From assembly GCA_013180625.2 (NCBI GenBank), contig SNVD02001360.1:62001-126000 (forward strand): a DNA stretch of 64,000 bases, read 5' to 3'. A model generated the notes under the pieces. The model ran no database searches, was not told the DNA's origin, and saw only the letters and a program-made list of their open reading frames with translations. This document shows positions 1 through 9,877 of the stretch, one piece after another. A program made the translations under genes and the position numbers. This DNA is from Boswellia sacra (taxonomy: Eukaryota > Streptophyta > Magnoliopsida > Sapindales > Burseraceae). Position 1 is the stretch's first letter, and every line of letters starts with the position of its first letter.

Positions 1-480
1 ACATTAGTTGGGTTGCCATCTCTTCACCGGTCGTTGCAAAATCCACGATCATAGCAAAGATGAGCTTGCCTTCGATATAAGAAAAAAAAAATCATATATA
101 ATTTACCAATCGGATTAATAACAGATCCCATATTATTAAAATAGTAGTTTCCAAACTTACTTCAATATACATAACAGAATTTTGTTTTTATTTTAATAAA
201 AAAAGGTTCCTATGTAGTTGTTGAAACTTGATTAGTTGAGGAAATTTTTAGTTGTTTTGGAAACTATAACATTTGGTAAATAATGTGAGCTATTACTTTA
301 ACTGAAATGAATTTTGTTAGAAATTAGTGAATATAAAATATGTACAGGCTTCACCAAACAATATTTTCATCTTTCCAATCATTTCCCTCCTTCAAATAAA
401 TCGGCTACAATCTCAACGTTTTATCTAATGAAAGATTGGACTGTGGCATTTAAGTATCATGAAAAAAAAAAAAAAAAAAA
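1..480. other. AT-rich non-coding left edge
   Basis: No coding sequence is supported here. The stretch is AT-rich and ends in an A-tract (about 463-480) directly beside the first CACTA element. Positions 1-80 are less AT-rich and could be the edge of an exon continuing off the window, but no motif identifies it. Confidence 0.5.
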
Positions 481-504
481 ACTCACTACAAGAAAATGAT
501 CCTT

Positions 505-745
505 TTACCGCGGGTCGAAACTGCGGTAAAAACCCTTCTACGGCAGGCATATAGCGGTTTAAGCCCGCCGTATAAAATGACGTCGTAAAAACTCATTTTA
601 CTTTTTACCGCGGTTTTGGCCCGCAGTAAAAAAGATTTTACCGCGGGCCATTGGCCCGCTGTAAATATTCGTGGTTGGGTAAAAACTATTTACTTCGGGC
701 ATTTAGCCCGCTGTAAAAGGTCCTGATCTGATTTACCGCAGGCTA
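505..745. repeat. Left subterminal repeats of CACTA element 1
   Basis: Short motifs such as TTTTACCGCGGG, its complement CCGCGGTAAAA and variants (GGCCCGCTGTAAA, TTTACTTCGGGC) alternate in both orientations. In CACTA elements such arrays bind the transposase. The role is inferred; the repeats are directly visible. Confidence 0.8.
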
Positions 746-1029
746 AAGTCTAAACAACATTAATAGGCTAATAAATCCACAAAAGTCAAGTACTCAAAAG
801 CCTAAAAGAGGAAAACAATATACACAGAAACCTGCCGAATAGGAAATATCATATCCATATATATACACACATCATTTGAGAGAGAAGTAGATGAGTGGAT
901 TAGTTAGGATACAACAAAATCTAATACTTATATTAGCTCCAGAATATTTAATGTACAATAGCTGTTACAAGAGAAAATTTCTGTAGTATCGTCTGTTAAA
1001 TAAGAAAATAAGTACAGGAGCTAATGGTC

Positions 1030-2360
1030 GGTTTAGCATTTGGAATTTGTAGCAGATCCAATTATCAACTGACAACCCATTGGCAAAAGCTTCAACAGTT
1101 TCCAGCTCCTCCCTGGTAGGCATAAGGCAAAATAAAAAGATGTATTTTAATGCACGTCAGGGTAATCAACTCAAGAATGGAAATAACAAGTTTGAATACA
1201 CATATATTGACTATCCAACAAATTTTAAAAATATTAATAATGACAATTTGAATGAGAGCTTTAATTAAATGCTGTACTCTTCTACTTTCATTTTTTTTTA
1301 AAGGTGCAATTAAAATCTGAGCATGGTGCAATCCATGCCAAACTATACAGTTGACAAAAATAATTATATAACTAAACACATCTCAACTCAAAAAATTCTT
1401 TGGCAAAGGCTGATAAATATTTTATCTTCTAAGACCAGACTATTCAAATCAGGTACATGTTTTCCACCCATAAAGTAATCTATATTAGATTTCAAAGAAG
1501 TGGAACATTAAGTTCAGTAAAAGAACTCAAAAATAAATAGACAAGTAAATTAATTAACGAAAAGTCACCAACTTATAAAATTAGATCCAAATCAGTAGCC
1601 TTAAATACACCTCATTTCAAACTTCTCAGAAGATGATACATGGCAAGACAAGCAAGAAACTTCAGTTGAAAACTTGAAATAGTACCTCAAGTTTGACTTA
1701 GAAGATTGATCTCAAGAAACAGTCAATGTCTCATTTGGCCAGTAGCATGCATTGCGATGAATCCTATATCATATTCATATTCTAGATAACTTGAAAGATT
1801 GATTTCAAGTTTGAAAACAATCAAAGCTAATAATTTTCTTAAACAAGCAGTTTGCATTTTGTGAAGTTTGCATTTTAAGTGTTTGCCCAAGCAACAACAA
1901 TTAAGGACTCAGGATCATTCAATTAATGAACCAAATTTGTCTTCGATCCTTTCTTTAATTTTACTTGCTAAATTTTACTTAAAATTTAATTTAAGTAAAA
2001 TTTAGAGGTATAAAGGGTAATGCTAATTTAGCTTTGACAAACATGAAAGCGCTTAATAGAAGAACAATACAGTTATTTCTGAGGCAATTGATATCAGCAA
2101 GGTCAACCAGGAGAAAAATAAAATCATGATTTAACTACAAAGCAAAATTTGAAATATATACCTTATCTGTTCGATCAGTTGACGAGCACATGCCACTAGC
2201 ATAGGCTGCAGAAGTTGCATCATGTCAAAATCAAGGAAAAATAATACAGGATATGAAATCAACATAATAAAATGCAGGCTAGATTACCTCATCTCGTTTT
2301 CCAAATATTACAGACACATTAAATGTTGGATGGATTGACATTCCTTCTTCCTTCCTGGCA
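1030..2360 (-). pseudogene. Exon-like pieces of an unidentified gene inside CACTA element 1
   Basis: Two minus-strand segments have plausible splice borders and compatible phase. The first is 2288-2354, preceded by CAG and followed by GTAATC, reading SIHPTFNVSVIFGKRDE. The second is 2162-2205, preceded by TGCAG and followed by GTATAT, reading PMLVACARQLIEQI. Their combined length is 111 bases, a multiple of three, so the frame passes cleanly from one to the other. A third open stretch near 1040-1130 reads PTREELETVEAFANGLSVDN. I do not recognise the family. The pieces look like a second host gene carried in this element, retained with its introns; they could also be chance ORFs. No function is assigned. 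Confidence 0.35.
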
Positions 2361-2814
2361 AAGGGAAAACATTCCTCTAAAATAACTACTAACCAGATGA
2401 TGACTAAACAAAATCACCTTCAAACCTTTTTTTGAAAAAAAAATCATAATAAGGATAATAAAATAAAATAAAATCTATGTCCAAAAATAAGCCATGTCTA
2501 TAATATAGACAGGATTTAATTCAATACTTAAACCAATTAGCTGATACAAGATACTCTAAAACAGCTAGTCAACAACCTTCCGCTACAATATTTATTTGTT
2601 CAAATTCTGCTAAGGTTTAACCTTTCTTATAACACACAAAATTAGAAACCCAAACCTGAATCTTTCTATTACCATTAGAAGTCGTGATAGTGTCCCCATC
2701 ATAAGGTGAAACTAACGGATTTTGATAGTGTCCCCATCAAAATATGCGGTGCAGCAGATTTGGAGTTAGCAGACCAACGGCAGGCGGCCTTGGAGCCGAG
2801 AATGGCACAGGTGA

Positions 2815-3331
2815 CAGGGTTGTGAAAGGACAAGGAGTGAAGGAGGCTGTAATAGGAGAAGGAGGCTGTAATAGGAGAAAGAGGCATCGATCTGGCACGT
2901 TGGATCTCCGTGCAGTATCGCTTCTGTAGCTTCTCCATCTTATGACGGCACTGGATAGCAGTTTTCGATGGCAAAGCAGTGGGGCATCGTCGACCCACGG
3001 TATCGGCGACTTCTTGCTAATGGGTGGTCTTAAGGTTGCCACGACAGAGCGCGTACCACTTGTCACGGTAAGCATCTATCAGAGCGACGGTCTCATCGTG
3101 GGACCAACATGGTCGAGGGAGGCGGCAGGGATTGATAGAGGGTGGTTGTGTTGGCAGCGCAGGTAGAGAAAGAGGTGCGGGGGTATCTTGGGAGATTGGA
3201 TCTTGGGCAGGGGAAGAGGAGAAAATGAGAGAAGCAAACTGTGAGCAAAAGAAGGGTAAAGAGATGGCGTTTAGATGGAAAGAAAATGAGGAAGGAAGAG
3301 AATTGAGTGAAAAGAGGAGCGGCTGCGCCAA
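2815..3331 (-). pseudogene. Captured fragment of a trihelix (GT/ASIL-type) transcription factor
   Basis: The minus strand encodes a trihelix (Myb/SANT-like) DNA-binding domain. It begins CWSHDETVALIDAYRDKWYA, continues RGNLKTTH, then after one in-frame stop QEVADTVGRRCP and TAIQCRHKMEKLQKRY. Trihelix factors of the ASIL/6b-interacting group are plant nuclear proteins that bind GT elements; the three conserved helices and the RCP...QCRHKMEKL block are diagnostic. The stop is a TAG at the position where the family has its tryptophan (codon near 3015), so the domain is broken. Upstream is a Ser/Pro-rich stretch without a clear ATG in frame; downstream the frame soon loses family similarity. The fragment lies wholly inside CACTA element 1, so it is read as a transduplicated host exon rather than a resident gene. 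Confidence 0.75.
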
Positions 3332-3379
3332 GATGAAATTGAAAAAATTAAAAACCCTACAAGTTTGTGGTATATTATG

Positions 3380-3484
3380 TAAGATTTACTGCGGTTGCCA
3401 TAACCGCTGTAAAGTTTGCCATTTACTTCAGTATTTAAAAACCGTCGTAGATGCTTGCAGTAAAAAAGTTATTTTCTTGTAGTG
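3380..3484. repeat. Right subterminal repeats and right inverted end of CACTA element 1
   Basis: GCGGTTGCCATAACCGCTGT and AAACCGTCGTAGATGC echo the left subterminal repeats in inverted form, followed by the terminal TTTTCTTGTAGTG. Confidence 0.75.
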
Positions 3485-3540
3485 ACTCGAGATTCCATTC
3501 TTTAATTTGCTTCATTATATATAGACACAGACCTCTATAC

Positions 3541-3760
3541 TATTGGAAATAAACTTTACTTGTATTAGGATTTAAGTTTCGTTTGGGAATTAAAATTGAG
3601 TTCAAGTAGAATTAAGATTTATATTCATAGAAGAATTAGAATTACCATGAGTACTATATAAGTAGAGTATTTTTTCTTATTTGTTTGAAGAGTGTGGAAT
3701 TCAAAGAATAAAGAAATAAAAGATTAAGTTTTTCAAATTCTTGTGTATTGATTTCCAACA
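3541..3760 (+). repeat. Left LTR of the copia element
   Basis: 220 bp ending TTTCCAACA. The outermost dinucleotide is TA instead of TG; the right LTR keeps TG. A TATA-like ACTATATAAGTAGAG (about 3652-3666) probably belongs to the LTR promoter. Confidence 0.93.
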
Positions 3761-3763
3761 AAG

Positions 3764-3806
3764 TGGTATCAGAGCAAGCCAAATTTCAACAAAGTGGTAT
3801 CAGAGC
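3764..3806 (+). other. Duplicated primer-binding site (initiator tRNA-Met type)
   Basis: TGGTATCAGAGC, complementary to the 3' end of plant initiator tRNA-Met, starts 4 bp after the left LTR (3764-3775) and occurs again 31 bp on (3795-3806). The second copy is preceded by TTTCAACAAAG, resembling the LTR end plus spacer, so the LTR/PBS junction seems tandemly duplicated. Confidence 0.85.
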
Positions 3807-4248
3807 TAGGTTGGAAAGGTCGTGGGAAGAGCAATATCAGAGCCAAGTTGGAAGTGTCTGAGAGGAGCAATCTCAGAGCTACAAGAAGGTGGAGGAATAA
3901 GGAAGTCCATACCATCAACAGCCAAGGTTCGTCGAAAACCGTTGGAAAAGTCACTGGAAAGTCGTCGAAAAATTGTCGACCGACGAGTGAGATCTCACCT
4001 CCACCATCATCGGATAGATCGGATAGCGATCTACAAGTTTTCCTTCTTGGTAGACGTCAAATTCCGGCTAAAAAATATCGGAAACAAAAAAACAAGTTGT
4101 GAAAAAAGTTTTCACGGTGAAAGGCACCGAAAACCGGCAAGTGAATCGACACCACCAACCTAGTTCGACTCAAAATCAGCCGATCTACAATCTTCAAGAA
4201 GAGTGATCGTGCTTGGACGCCGGAAAACAGTCCGTTCGTGACTTGGGT

Positions 4249-4385
4249 GAAAAATATCAATCGGCCCCCTGAGATGTAAAATATTAGTCGACCACCTAGT
4301 AAGAAAATATCGACCGACCCCTCGATACAAAAAATATCAGTGTGCCCCCTGGACGTTGACAAATATCGGTAAGCCCCCCAAAGCT
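4249..4385 (+). repeat. Degenerate tandem repeats in the copia leader
   Basis: About four imperfect units of roughly 33 bp, each with AAATAT(C) followed by a C-rich CGGCCCCCT-like block, lie in the leader before gag. They carry no ORF. Confidence 0.6.
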
Positions 4386-4481
4386 GAAAATACTCATTTT
4401 AATCCTTTGTGTGCAGAATTTTAGTTTGGTCCAAATAGATTTTGTTTGTAATAGATTGACTCCTATAATAGCATTGGCAGT

Positions 4482-5192
4482 ATGACTTCAATTACAATTC
4501 CAAAATTGAAAGAAAATATATATGAAATATGGCGTATAAGGATGAAATCAATCCTTGGAGCGAATGGAGTTTGGAAAATTATTGAAAAAGGCTTTGATAA
4601 GCCACAAAATATTGAAGCATTGTCTCAACAACAAAAGAGTGATTTCGAAAAAAGACATCAACAAAATGAGAAGGCTCGCTACTTCATTCAAGAAGCATTA
4701 GATAATGTTGAAATTGAAAAATATGGAGATGTGGAATGTGCTAAAGAATTATGGGAAAACCTTGAAAAATCACATGGAGGACAAGAAAAAGTAAAAAAGG
4801 TGCGTCTACAAACTTTAAGAGGTGAGTTTGAATTGTTACATATGAAGGAAAGTGAGTCTATCTCTGATTATTTTTCAAGAGTTTTGACTGTTTCAAATCA
4901 ATTGAGAAGAAATGGTGAGAAAATAGAAGATACAAGAATTATAGAAAAGATACTTCGCTCTTTGGATTCATCATTCAATACTATAGTTGAAATTCTTGAA
5001 CAAGGTGACAAATTGGAAGGAATGACAATTGACGAACTTGAAGGTAAATTACAAGCACATGAAGAGAACTACAAAAAACAAAGTGTTTCAGAACAACTCC
5101 TTAAAACACAAATTAAGGAAAAGGAAGAAAGTCATGAAAGAAGTCAACGTGGTCGAGGTCGAGGTCAAAATCGAGGTCGAGGCCGAGGATAA
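4482..5192 (+). CDS. copia gag (capsid) region, ends at a premature stop
   Basis: The product starts MTSITIPKLKENIYEIWRIR and has the plant copia Gag layout (DUF4219 followed by UBN2 families): the N-terminal block binds and packs the RNA in virus-like particles. The ATG at 4482 is the first good start after the leader and matches the usual family N-terminus. The last 25 residues are Arg/Gly-rich (RGRGRGQNRGRGRG). A TAA at 5190-5192 interrupts this Arg/Gly-rich linker; the same frame resumes at once and carries the zinc knuckles, so the stop is a nonsense mutation rather than a natural gag end. Confidence 0.85.
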   Translation: MTSITIPKLKENIYEIWRIRMKSILGANGVWKIIEKGFDKPQNIEALSQQQKSDFEKRHQQNEKARYFIQEALDNVEIEKYGDVECAKELWENLEKSHGGQEKVKKVRLQTLRGEFELLHMKESESISDYFSRVLTVSNQLRRNGEKIEDTRIIEKILRSLDSSFNTIVEILEQGDKLEGMTIDELEGKLQAHEENYKKQSVSEQLLKTQIKEKEESHERSQRGRGRGQNRGRGRG

Positions 5193-5201
5193 GGACGAGG
5201 T

Positions 5202-5891
5202 ATGAATCAAGGTCGTGGACAAGGTGGGAATAACAATTTCACTACCAACAATAATAATGATCGAGGAGAAAATTCTACAAGAGGGCGTGGAAGAGAGAAC
5301 TCAAATTCAAGATATGGGAGGTCACAAGTCAAATGTTACACTTGTCAGAAGTATGGACATTATGCGAATGAGTGTAAGGCTCACATTCAATGCTTTAATT
5401 GCCAAAAACATGGGCATTATGCATCTGAATGTAGAGCACCTAAAAAAATTGAAGAAAAAACAAATTATGTGGAAGAAAAAACCGAAGAAAGTGGTACCTT
5501 ACTATTGGTTCGTAAAGACAAAGATGAAAGTCAAGAAAATACATGGTATCTTGACACTGGAGCTAACAACCACATGTGTGGAAAAAGAAATTTGTTTGCA
5601 GATTTGGATGAATCTGTTAGTGGGAATGTCTCATTCGGTGATGACTCAAAAATTCCAGTAAAGGGTAAAGGTAATATTCTTATCCACATGAAGAATGGAA
5701 AACATCAATTTTTATCCAATGTTTACTATGTGCCAAACATGAAGAATAATATCTTAAGTTTGGGGCAACTTTTGGAAAGGGGATATGACATCCACATGAA
5801 AGATAATAGTATCTCCATAAGAGACAACAAAAGAAATTTTGTAGCCAAAGTTCCTATGTCTGAAAATAGGATGTTCTTGCTTAATATCTAA
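5202..5891 (+). CDS. copia nucleocapsid zinc knuckles and aspartic protease
   Basis: This continues the gag frame. Two CCHC zinc knuckles follow each other, CYTCQKYGHYANEC and CFNCQKHGHYASEC, which bind the genomic RNA. Then comes the retropepsin motif WYLDTGANNHM, where Asp-Thr-Gly is the catalytic triplet that cuts the polyprotein, and the flap/C-terminal part NVYYVPNMKNNILSLGQLLE. The frame ends at a TAA (5889-5891) in the spacer before integrase; reading continues in the same frame beyond it, so this is a second nonsense mutation. Confidence 0.85.
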   Translation: MNQGRGQGGNNNFTTNNNNDRGENSTRGRGRENSNSRYGRSQVKCYTCQKYGHYANECKAHIQCFNCQKHGHYASECRAPKKIEEKTNYVEEKTEESGTLLLVRKDKDESQENTWYLDTGANNHMCGKRNLFADLDESVSGNVSFGDDSKIPVKGKGNILIHMKNGKHQFLSNVYYVPNMKNNILSLGQLLERGYDIHMKDNSISIRDNKRNFVAKVPMSENRMFLLNI

Positions 5892-6392
5892 AATGATGTT
5901 GCAAAATGTCTCAACACATGCTTTAGGGATAAGTCGTGGCTTTGGCATCTTCAACTTGGGCATCTCAATTTTGAAGGACTGGAATTATTGTCAAAGGAGC
6001 ACATGGTGAGAGGATTACCCTACATCAATCATCCAGATCAACTATGTGAAGGTTGCTTACTTGAAAAACAATTTAGAAAATCTTTTCCAAAAGAGTCATA
6101 CTCAAGAGCTCAAAGGCCACTTGAGCTTATACATGCAAATGTGTGCGGTCCAATCAAGCCAAGCTCCCTTGATAATAACAACTATTTCCTCCTTTTCATA
6201 GATGATTTTTCAAGGAAGACATGGGTGTACTTTCTAAAGCAAAAGTCAGAAGTTTTTGGGGTTTTCAAGACATTCAGAGCAATAGTTGAAAAAGAAAATG
6301 GTCATCAAATTAAAGCCATGCAAACTGATCAAGGAGGAGAATTTACATCTAAAGAATTCCATGAATATTGTGAGATGAATGGAATTCTATGA
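5892..6392 (+). pseudogene. copia integrase, N-terminal and core part, frameshifted
   Basis: The HHCC zinc-binding part is visible: WHLQLGHLNFEGL then CEGCLLEKQ. The catalytic core starts PLELIHANVCGPI. Copia integrases have Asp in this block as the first of the D-D-E metal ligands; here the codon is AAT (Asn), a loss of a key residue. The second ligand is present in MQTDQGGEFTS. Near 6375-6402 a 14-bp tandem duplication (ATGAATGGAATTC repeated) shifts the frame, giving a false end at 6392. The remainder of the core, with the catalytic Glu, lies in the next frame. Confidence 0.85.
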
Positions 6393-7645
6393 ATGGAATT
6401 CGACGATTCCTAACTGTTCCTAGATCACCCCAACAAAATGGAGTTGTAGAGAGAAAGAATAGAACAATTCTTGACATGGCACGAAGCATGCTTAAGAGTA
6501 AAGGAATGCCAAAAGAGTTTTGGGCAGAAGCTGTAGCATGTGCGGTGTATCTATCCAATAGATCACCAACAAAAAGTGTGCAAGGAAAAATGCCTCAAGA
6601 AGCTTGGAGTAAGAGAAAGCCCAGAATTGCTCATTTACGAGTATTTGGAAGTGTGGCATATGTGCATGTGCTAGATGAGAGGAGAACTAAGCTAGATGAC
6701 AAGAGTGAGAAATTGATTTTTATCGGATATGAATCTAGTTCTAAAGGTTACAAGTTATACAATCCAAAGACAAAAAAGATCGTGATTAGTCGAGATGTGC
6801 AGTTTGATGAAGAAATCACTTGGGATTGGAATATAACTAATAAAGATTATAGTTTTCTTCCTTATATTGATGAGAAAGATGAAGAACGAGTCATGGAGAT
6901 AGAACAAGAGAGCGACACACTCCCCACTTCACCAAATTCACATGGAGAATCTATATCATCTTCATCTAGTGGAAGCTCAAGTGATGGAACTCCACGTATA
7001 AGAAGTCTACAAGAAATCTATGAGGTAACCGAGAGAATTGATAATCTAACTCTCTTTTGTCTTTTTGTTGATTGTGAGCCAGTGAACTTTGAAGAAGCAA
7101 CACAAGATAAGAAGTGGAGAAAGGCAATGGATGAAGAAATAAAATCCATTGAAAAGAATAACACGTGGGAACTTGCTTCGCTACCACAAGGGCACAAAGC
7201 AATTGGTGTCAAATGGGTATACAAGACAAAGAAGAATGCTAGTGAAGAGATTGAACGATACAAAGCAAGATTGGTCGCAAAGGGCTATAGTCAAAAGGAA
7301 GGCATTGACTATGATGAAGTGTTTGCTCCCGTCGCTCGTTTGGAAACAATAAGGTTGATTATCTCAATGGCAGCTCAAAATAAATGGAAGATTTTTCAAA
7401 TGGATGTGAAATCCGCCTTTCTAAATGGAATTCTTGAAGAGGAAGTTTATATTCAACAACCATTGGGTTATGTAGTTAAAGGTCAAGAAGACAAAGTTTT
7501 GAAATTGAAGAAAGCTCTTCATGGGTTAAAGCAAGCGCTAAGACATGGAATAGTCGAATTGACAAATACTTTCAAGAAACCGGCTTCACTAAATGTCCCT
7601 ATGAACACGCTCTCTACATCAAGATCAAAGATGAAAATATCTTGA
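6389..7645 (+). pseudogene. copia integrase C-terminus and first half of reverse transcriptase
   Basis: After the duplicated 14 bp the frame continues with [14 protein letters not shown], containing the integrase Glu, then the GKMPQEAW and [13 protein letters not shown] blocks typical of the plant copia integrase C-terminal part. A Ser-rich linker (about 6940-7000) follows. Reverse transcriptase begins near W7146 ([20 protein letters not shown]) with [18 protein letters not shown] and [12 protein letters not shown], the latter holding the first catalytic Asp. Around 7537-7550 one base is lost just after [11 protein letters not shown], so the last 30 or so codons of this ORF are out of frame and meaningless. 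Confidence 0.85.
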
Positions 7646-8604
7646 TTGTGTGTTTATATGTGGATGATTTGATCTTTACTGGGAACAATGTCAATATGTT
7701 CCAAGAATTCAAAAAGGCAATGGCGAAAGAGTTTGAGATGACTGATATTGGGCTTATGGCATACTATCTTGGGATTGAAGTTAAACAACAAGAAGATGGT
7801 ATTTTTATTTCTCAAGAAGGGTATACAAGAAAGATCTTAAAGAATTTCAAGATGGATGATAGCAATCCCGTGAATACACCAGTAGAATGTGGAATTAAAC
7901 TGTCCAAGAATGGAGAAGGAGAAAGCATTGATCCAACACTATTCAAGAGCTTAGTTGGAAGCTTGCGGTATTTGACATGTACAAGACCAGACATTCTCTA
8001 TGCGGTTGGTCTAGTAAGTCGCTTCATGGAGAATCCAACTACTACACATTTCAAAACCGCTAAAAGAATCCTTCGCTATCTTAAAGGTACTATTGATTTC
8101 GGTTTGTATTATTCAGTCTCTGATAATTACAAACTTATTGGATATTGTGATAGCGATTGGGCTAGAGATATTGATGATAGAAAGAGTACTACTAGTTGTG
8201 TTTTCTTCATGGGTGATACTTCGTTTACTTGGATGTCAAAGAAACAACCGATAGTTACATTGTCAACTTGTGAAGCCGAGTATGTTGCTGCTACTACATG
8301 TGCATGTTATATAATTTGGTTGAGAAATTTGTTGAAGGAGTTGAATACTTCACAAGAAGAGCCAACGAAGATTTATGTTGATAACAAGTCAGCAATAGCA
8401 CTAGCAAAGAATCCAGTGTTCCATGATCGAAGCAAGCACATTGATACTCGTTACCATTATATACGAGATTGCATCACAAGAGGAGAAGTGAAAGTGGAGT
8501 ACATAAACTCACAAGATCAAGTTGCAGACATATTCACCAAGCCACTCAAGCATGAAGACTTCATTAGAATTAGATATTCACTTGGTGTAACAAATCAAGT
8601 TTAA
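7642..8604 (+). pseudogene. copia reverse transcriptase C-terminal half and RNase H
   Basis: The shifted frame opens with IVCLYVDDLIFTGNN, carrying the YVDD polymerase active site. It continues with MAYYLGIEVKQ, GSLRYLTCTRPDI and RILRYLKGT, all standard copia blocks. RNase H follows with its acidic residues in YCDSDWARD, CEAEYVA, DNKSAI and RSKHIDTRYHYIRD. The frame ends with QVADIFTKPL and a TAA shortly before the polypurine tract, so the natural C-terminus is intact. The listed start is only where the frame opens; this was never a separate protein. Confidence 0.88.
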
Positions 8605-8831
8605 GGGGGGGTGTTGGAAATAAACTTTATTTGTATTAGGATTTAAGTTTTGTTTGGGAATTAAAATTGAGTTCAAGTAGAATTAGGATTTATATTCATA
8701 GAAGAATTAGAATTACCATGAGTACTATATAAGTAAAGTATTTTTTCTTATTTGTTTGAAGAGAGTGGAATTCAAAGAATAAAGAAATAAAAGAGTGAGT
8801 TTTTCAAATTCTTGTGTATTGATTTCCAACA
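8601..8831 (+). repeat. Polypurine tract and right LTR of the copia element
   Basis: AAGGGGGGG (8603-8611) is the plus-strand primer. The right LTR runs 8612-8831, TGTTGGAAATAAAC to TTTCCAACA, with canonical TG...CA ends. Confidence 0.92.
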
Positions 8832-8894
8832 TACACTCCAAATTCATCATTTGTTTATAAACCAAAACCGTCATTTTGTAAAATGTAAAAACAA

Positions 8895-9877
8895 ATGGCA
8901 CCTTATCTTGTCCTCTTCTTCTTCACTTTGACTTTTGCAGATCCAGAAATAGTTTATGATGCATCTCCCATCTTTCGTATACACAAAGATGGTCATGTCG
9001 ATAGACTTCGTGGGAATGAGATTATCCCGCATCCCTTGATCCCAAAACAAATTTTGAATCCAAAGACACTCAATATGAATATCAATATAATCTATCTATA
9101 AGGCTTTTTCTCCCTAAAAACACTAGCCATAACCAAAAGCTTCCTCTTCTTGTTTATTTCCATGGTGGAGCTTTTATCTTTCAATCTCCCTTCTCCTCTC
9201 ACTACCATAATTACCTCAATGCCTTAGTTAGTGAAGCTAACATCATTGCGGTCTCGGTTCAATATAGAAGAGCCACGCAGAATCCTCTCCCTTATGCTCA
9301 TAACAATTCAGGGACCACCTCAAATGGGTTGCATCCCATGCTAATCGAAAAGGCCCAAGAGAGTGGCTAAATCGTCATGCAAATTTGGAGAAAGTTTTCT
9401 TTTGTTGTGATAGTGCCGGTGCTAATATAGCACACGATATGGGCATGAGAAACGGCCTAGAAAAGCTTGAGGCTGTAAATGTTATTGGCATCATTCTAAC
9501 TCAACCTTAATTTACGACCGAAGAGCCTCTTGATGGTGATAAAAATGATACAAATAAAATAGTACCTCAAGAGGGGAATTGTTGCATCTTGTTTATCCTT
9601 TTGGAAAAGGTTTGGATGACCCATTGATTAATCCAACGGCTGATCCTCTAGCAAAGCTGGAGTGCACCAGGTTACTGGATTTAGTGGCCGGGAACGATTC
9701 CCTAAGGTATCAAGGAAAGCACTATTATGATGTGTTGACAAAGAGTGGATGGAAAGGTAACGCAGAGATATTTTTGAGAGTCCAAGAGAGGATCATGGTT
9801 TCCAGTTGAAGAATCTAACTAGTGAAAATTCTGTGGCATTGCGCAAGAAAATTGCTTCTTTTGTCAATCAAGTCTAG
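8895..9877 (+). pseudogene. Plant carboxylesterase (CXE / GID1-like alpha/beta hydrolase) pseudogene
   Basis: Plant CXEs hydrolyse short esters; related members are 2-hydroxyisoflavanone dehydratase and the gibberellin receptor GID1. The N-terminus reads PEIVYDASPIFRIHKDGHVD after the ATG at 8895. The oxyanion-hole block YFHGGAF lies near 9155-9175, the nucleophile block CDSAGANIAHD near 9406-9438 (the family usually has Gly before Asp; here Cys), and DDPLINPTADPLAKL near 9616. The catalytic-His region DHGFQL is at about 9791, followed by a family-like end KIASFVNQV with stop at 9875-9877. These blocks lie in several frames separated by stops, one directly after LTQP near 9508, so the gene is dead. 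Single-exon, near full length. The copia right LTR ends 64 bp before the ATG. Confidence 0.85.

Larger units (their letters stand above)
484..3484. mobile_element. CACTA (En/Spm-type) transposon 1, non-autonomous, carries host gene pieces
   Basis: The left end starts CACTACAAGAAAA at 484 and the right end is its reverse complement, ending at 3484 (TTTTCTTGTAGTG). The three bases ACT are duplicated on both sides (481-483 and 3485-3487), the 3-bp target duplication expected of the CACTA superfamily. Subterminal repeats built on TTTACCGCGG and its complement fill 505-745 and recur near the right end, the usual transposase-binding arrangement of this family. No transposase ORF is visible in the 3.0 kb, so it must have been moved in trans. 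The interior holds a trihelix-factor fragment and other exon-like pieces on the minus strand, making it a Pack-CACTA element. Confidence 0.9.
3541..8831 (+). mobile_element. Ty1/copia LTR retrotransposon, full length but inactivated
   Basis: Two 220-bp LTRs (3541-3760 and 8612-8831) flank a 4.85-kb interior with primer-binding site, gag, protease, integrase, reverse transcriptase and RNase H in copia order, and a polypurine tract. The flanking pentamers are TATAC (3536-3540) and TACAC (8832-8836), a target duplication with one mismatch. Counting by eye, the LTRs differ at about 8 of 220 positions, so insertion is moderately old. Two in-frame stops, one 14-bp duplication and one single-base deletion break the polyprotein, so the element is not autonomous. 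It lies about 60 bp upstream of the carboxylesterase pseudogene and may have separated it from its promoter. Confidence 0.95.
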
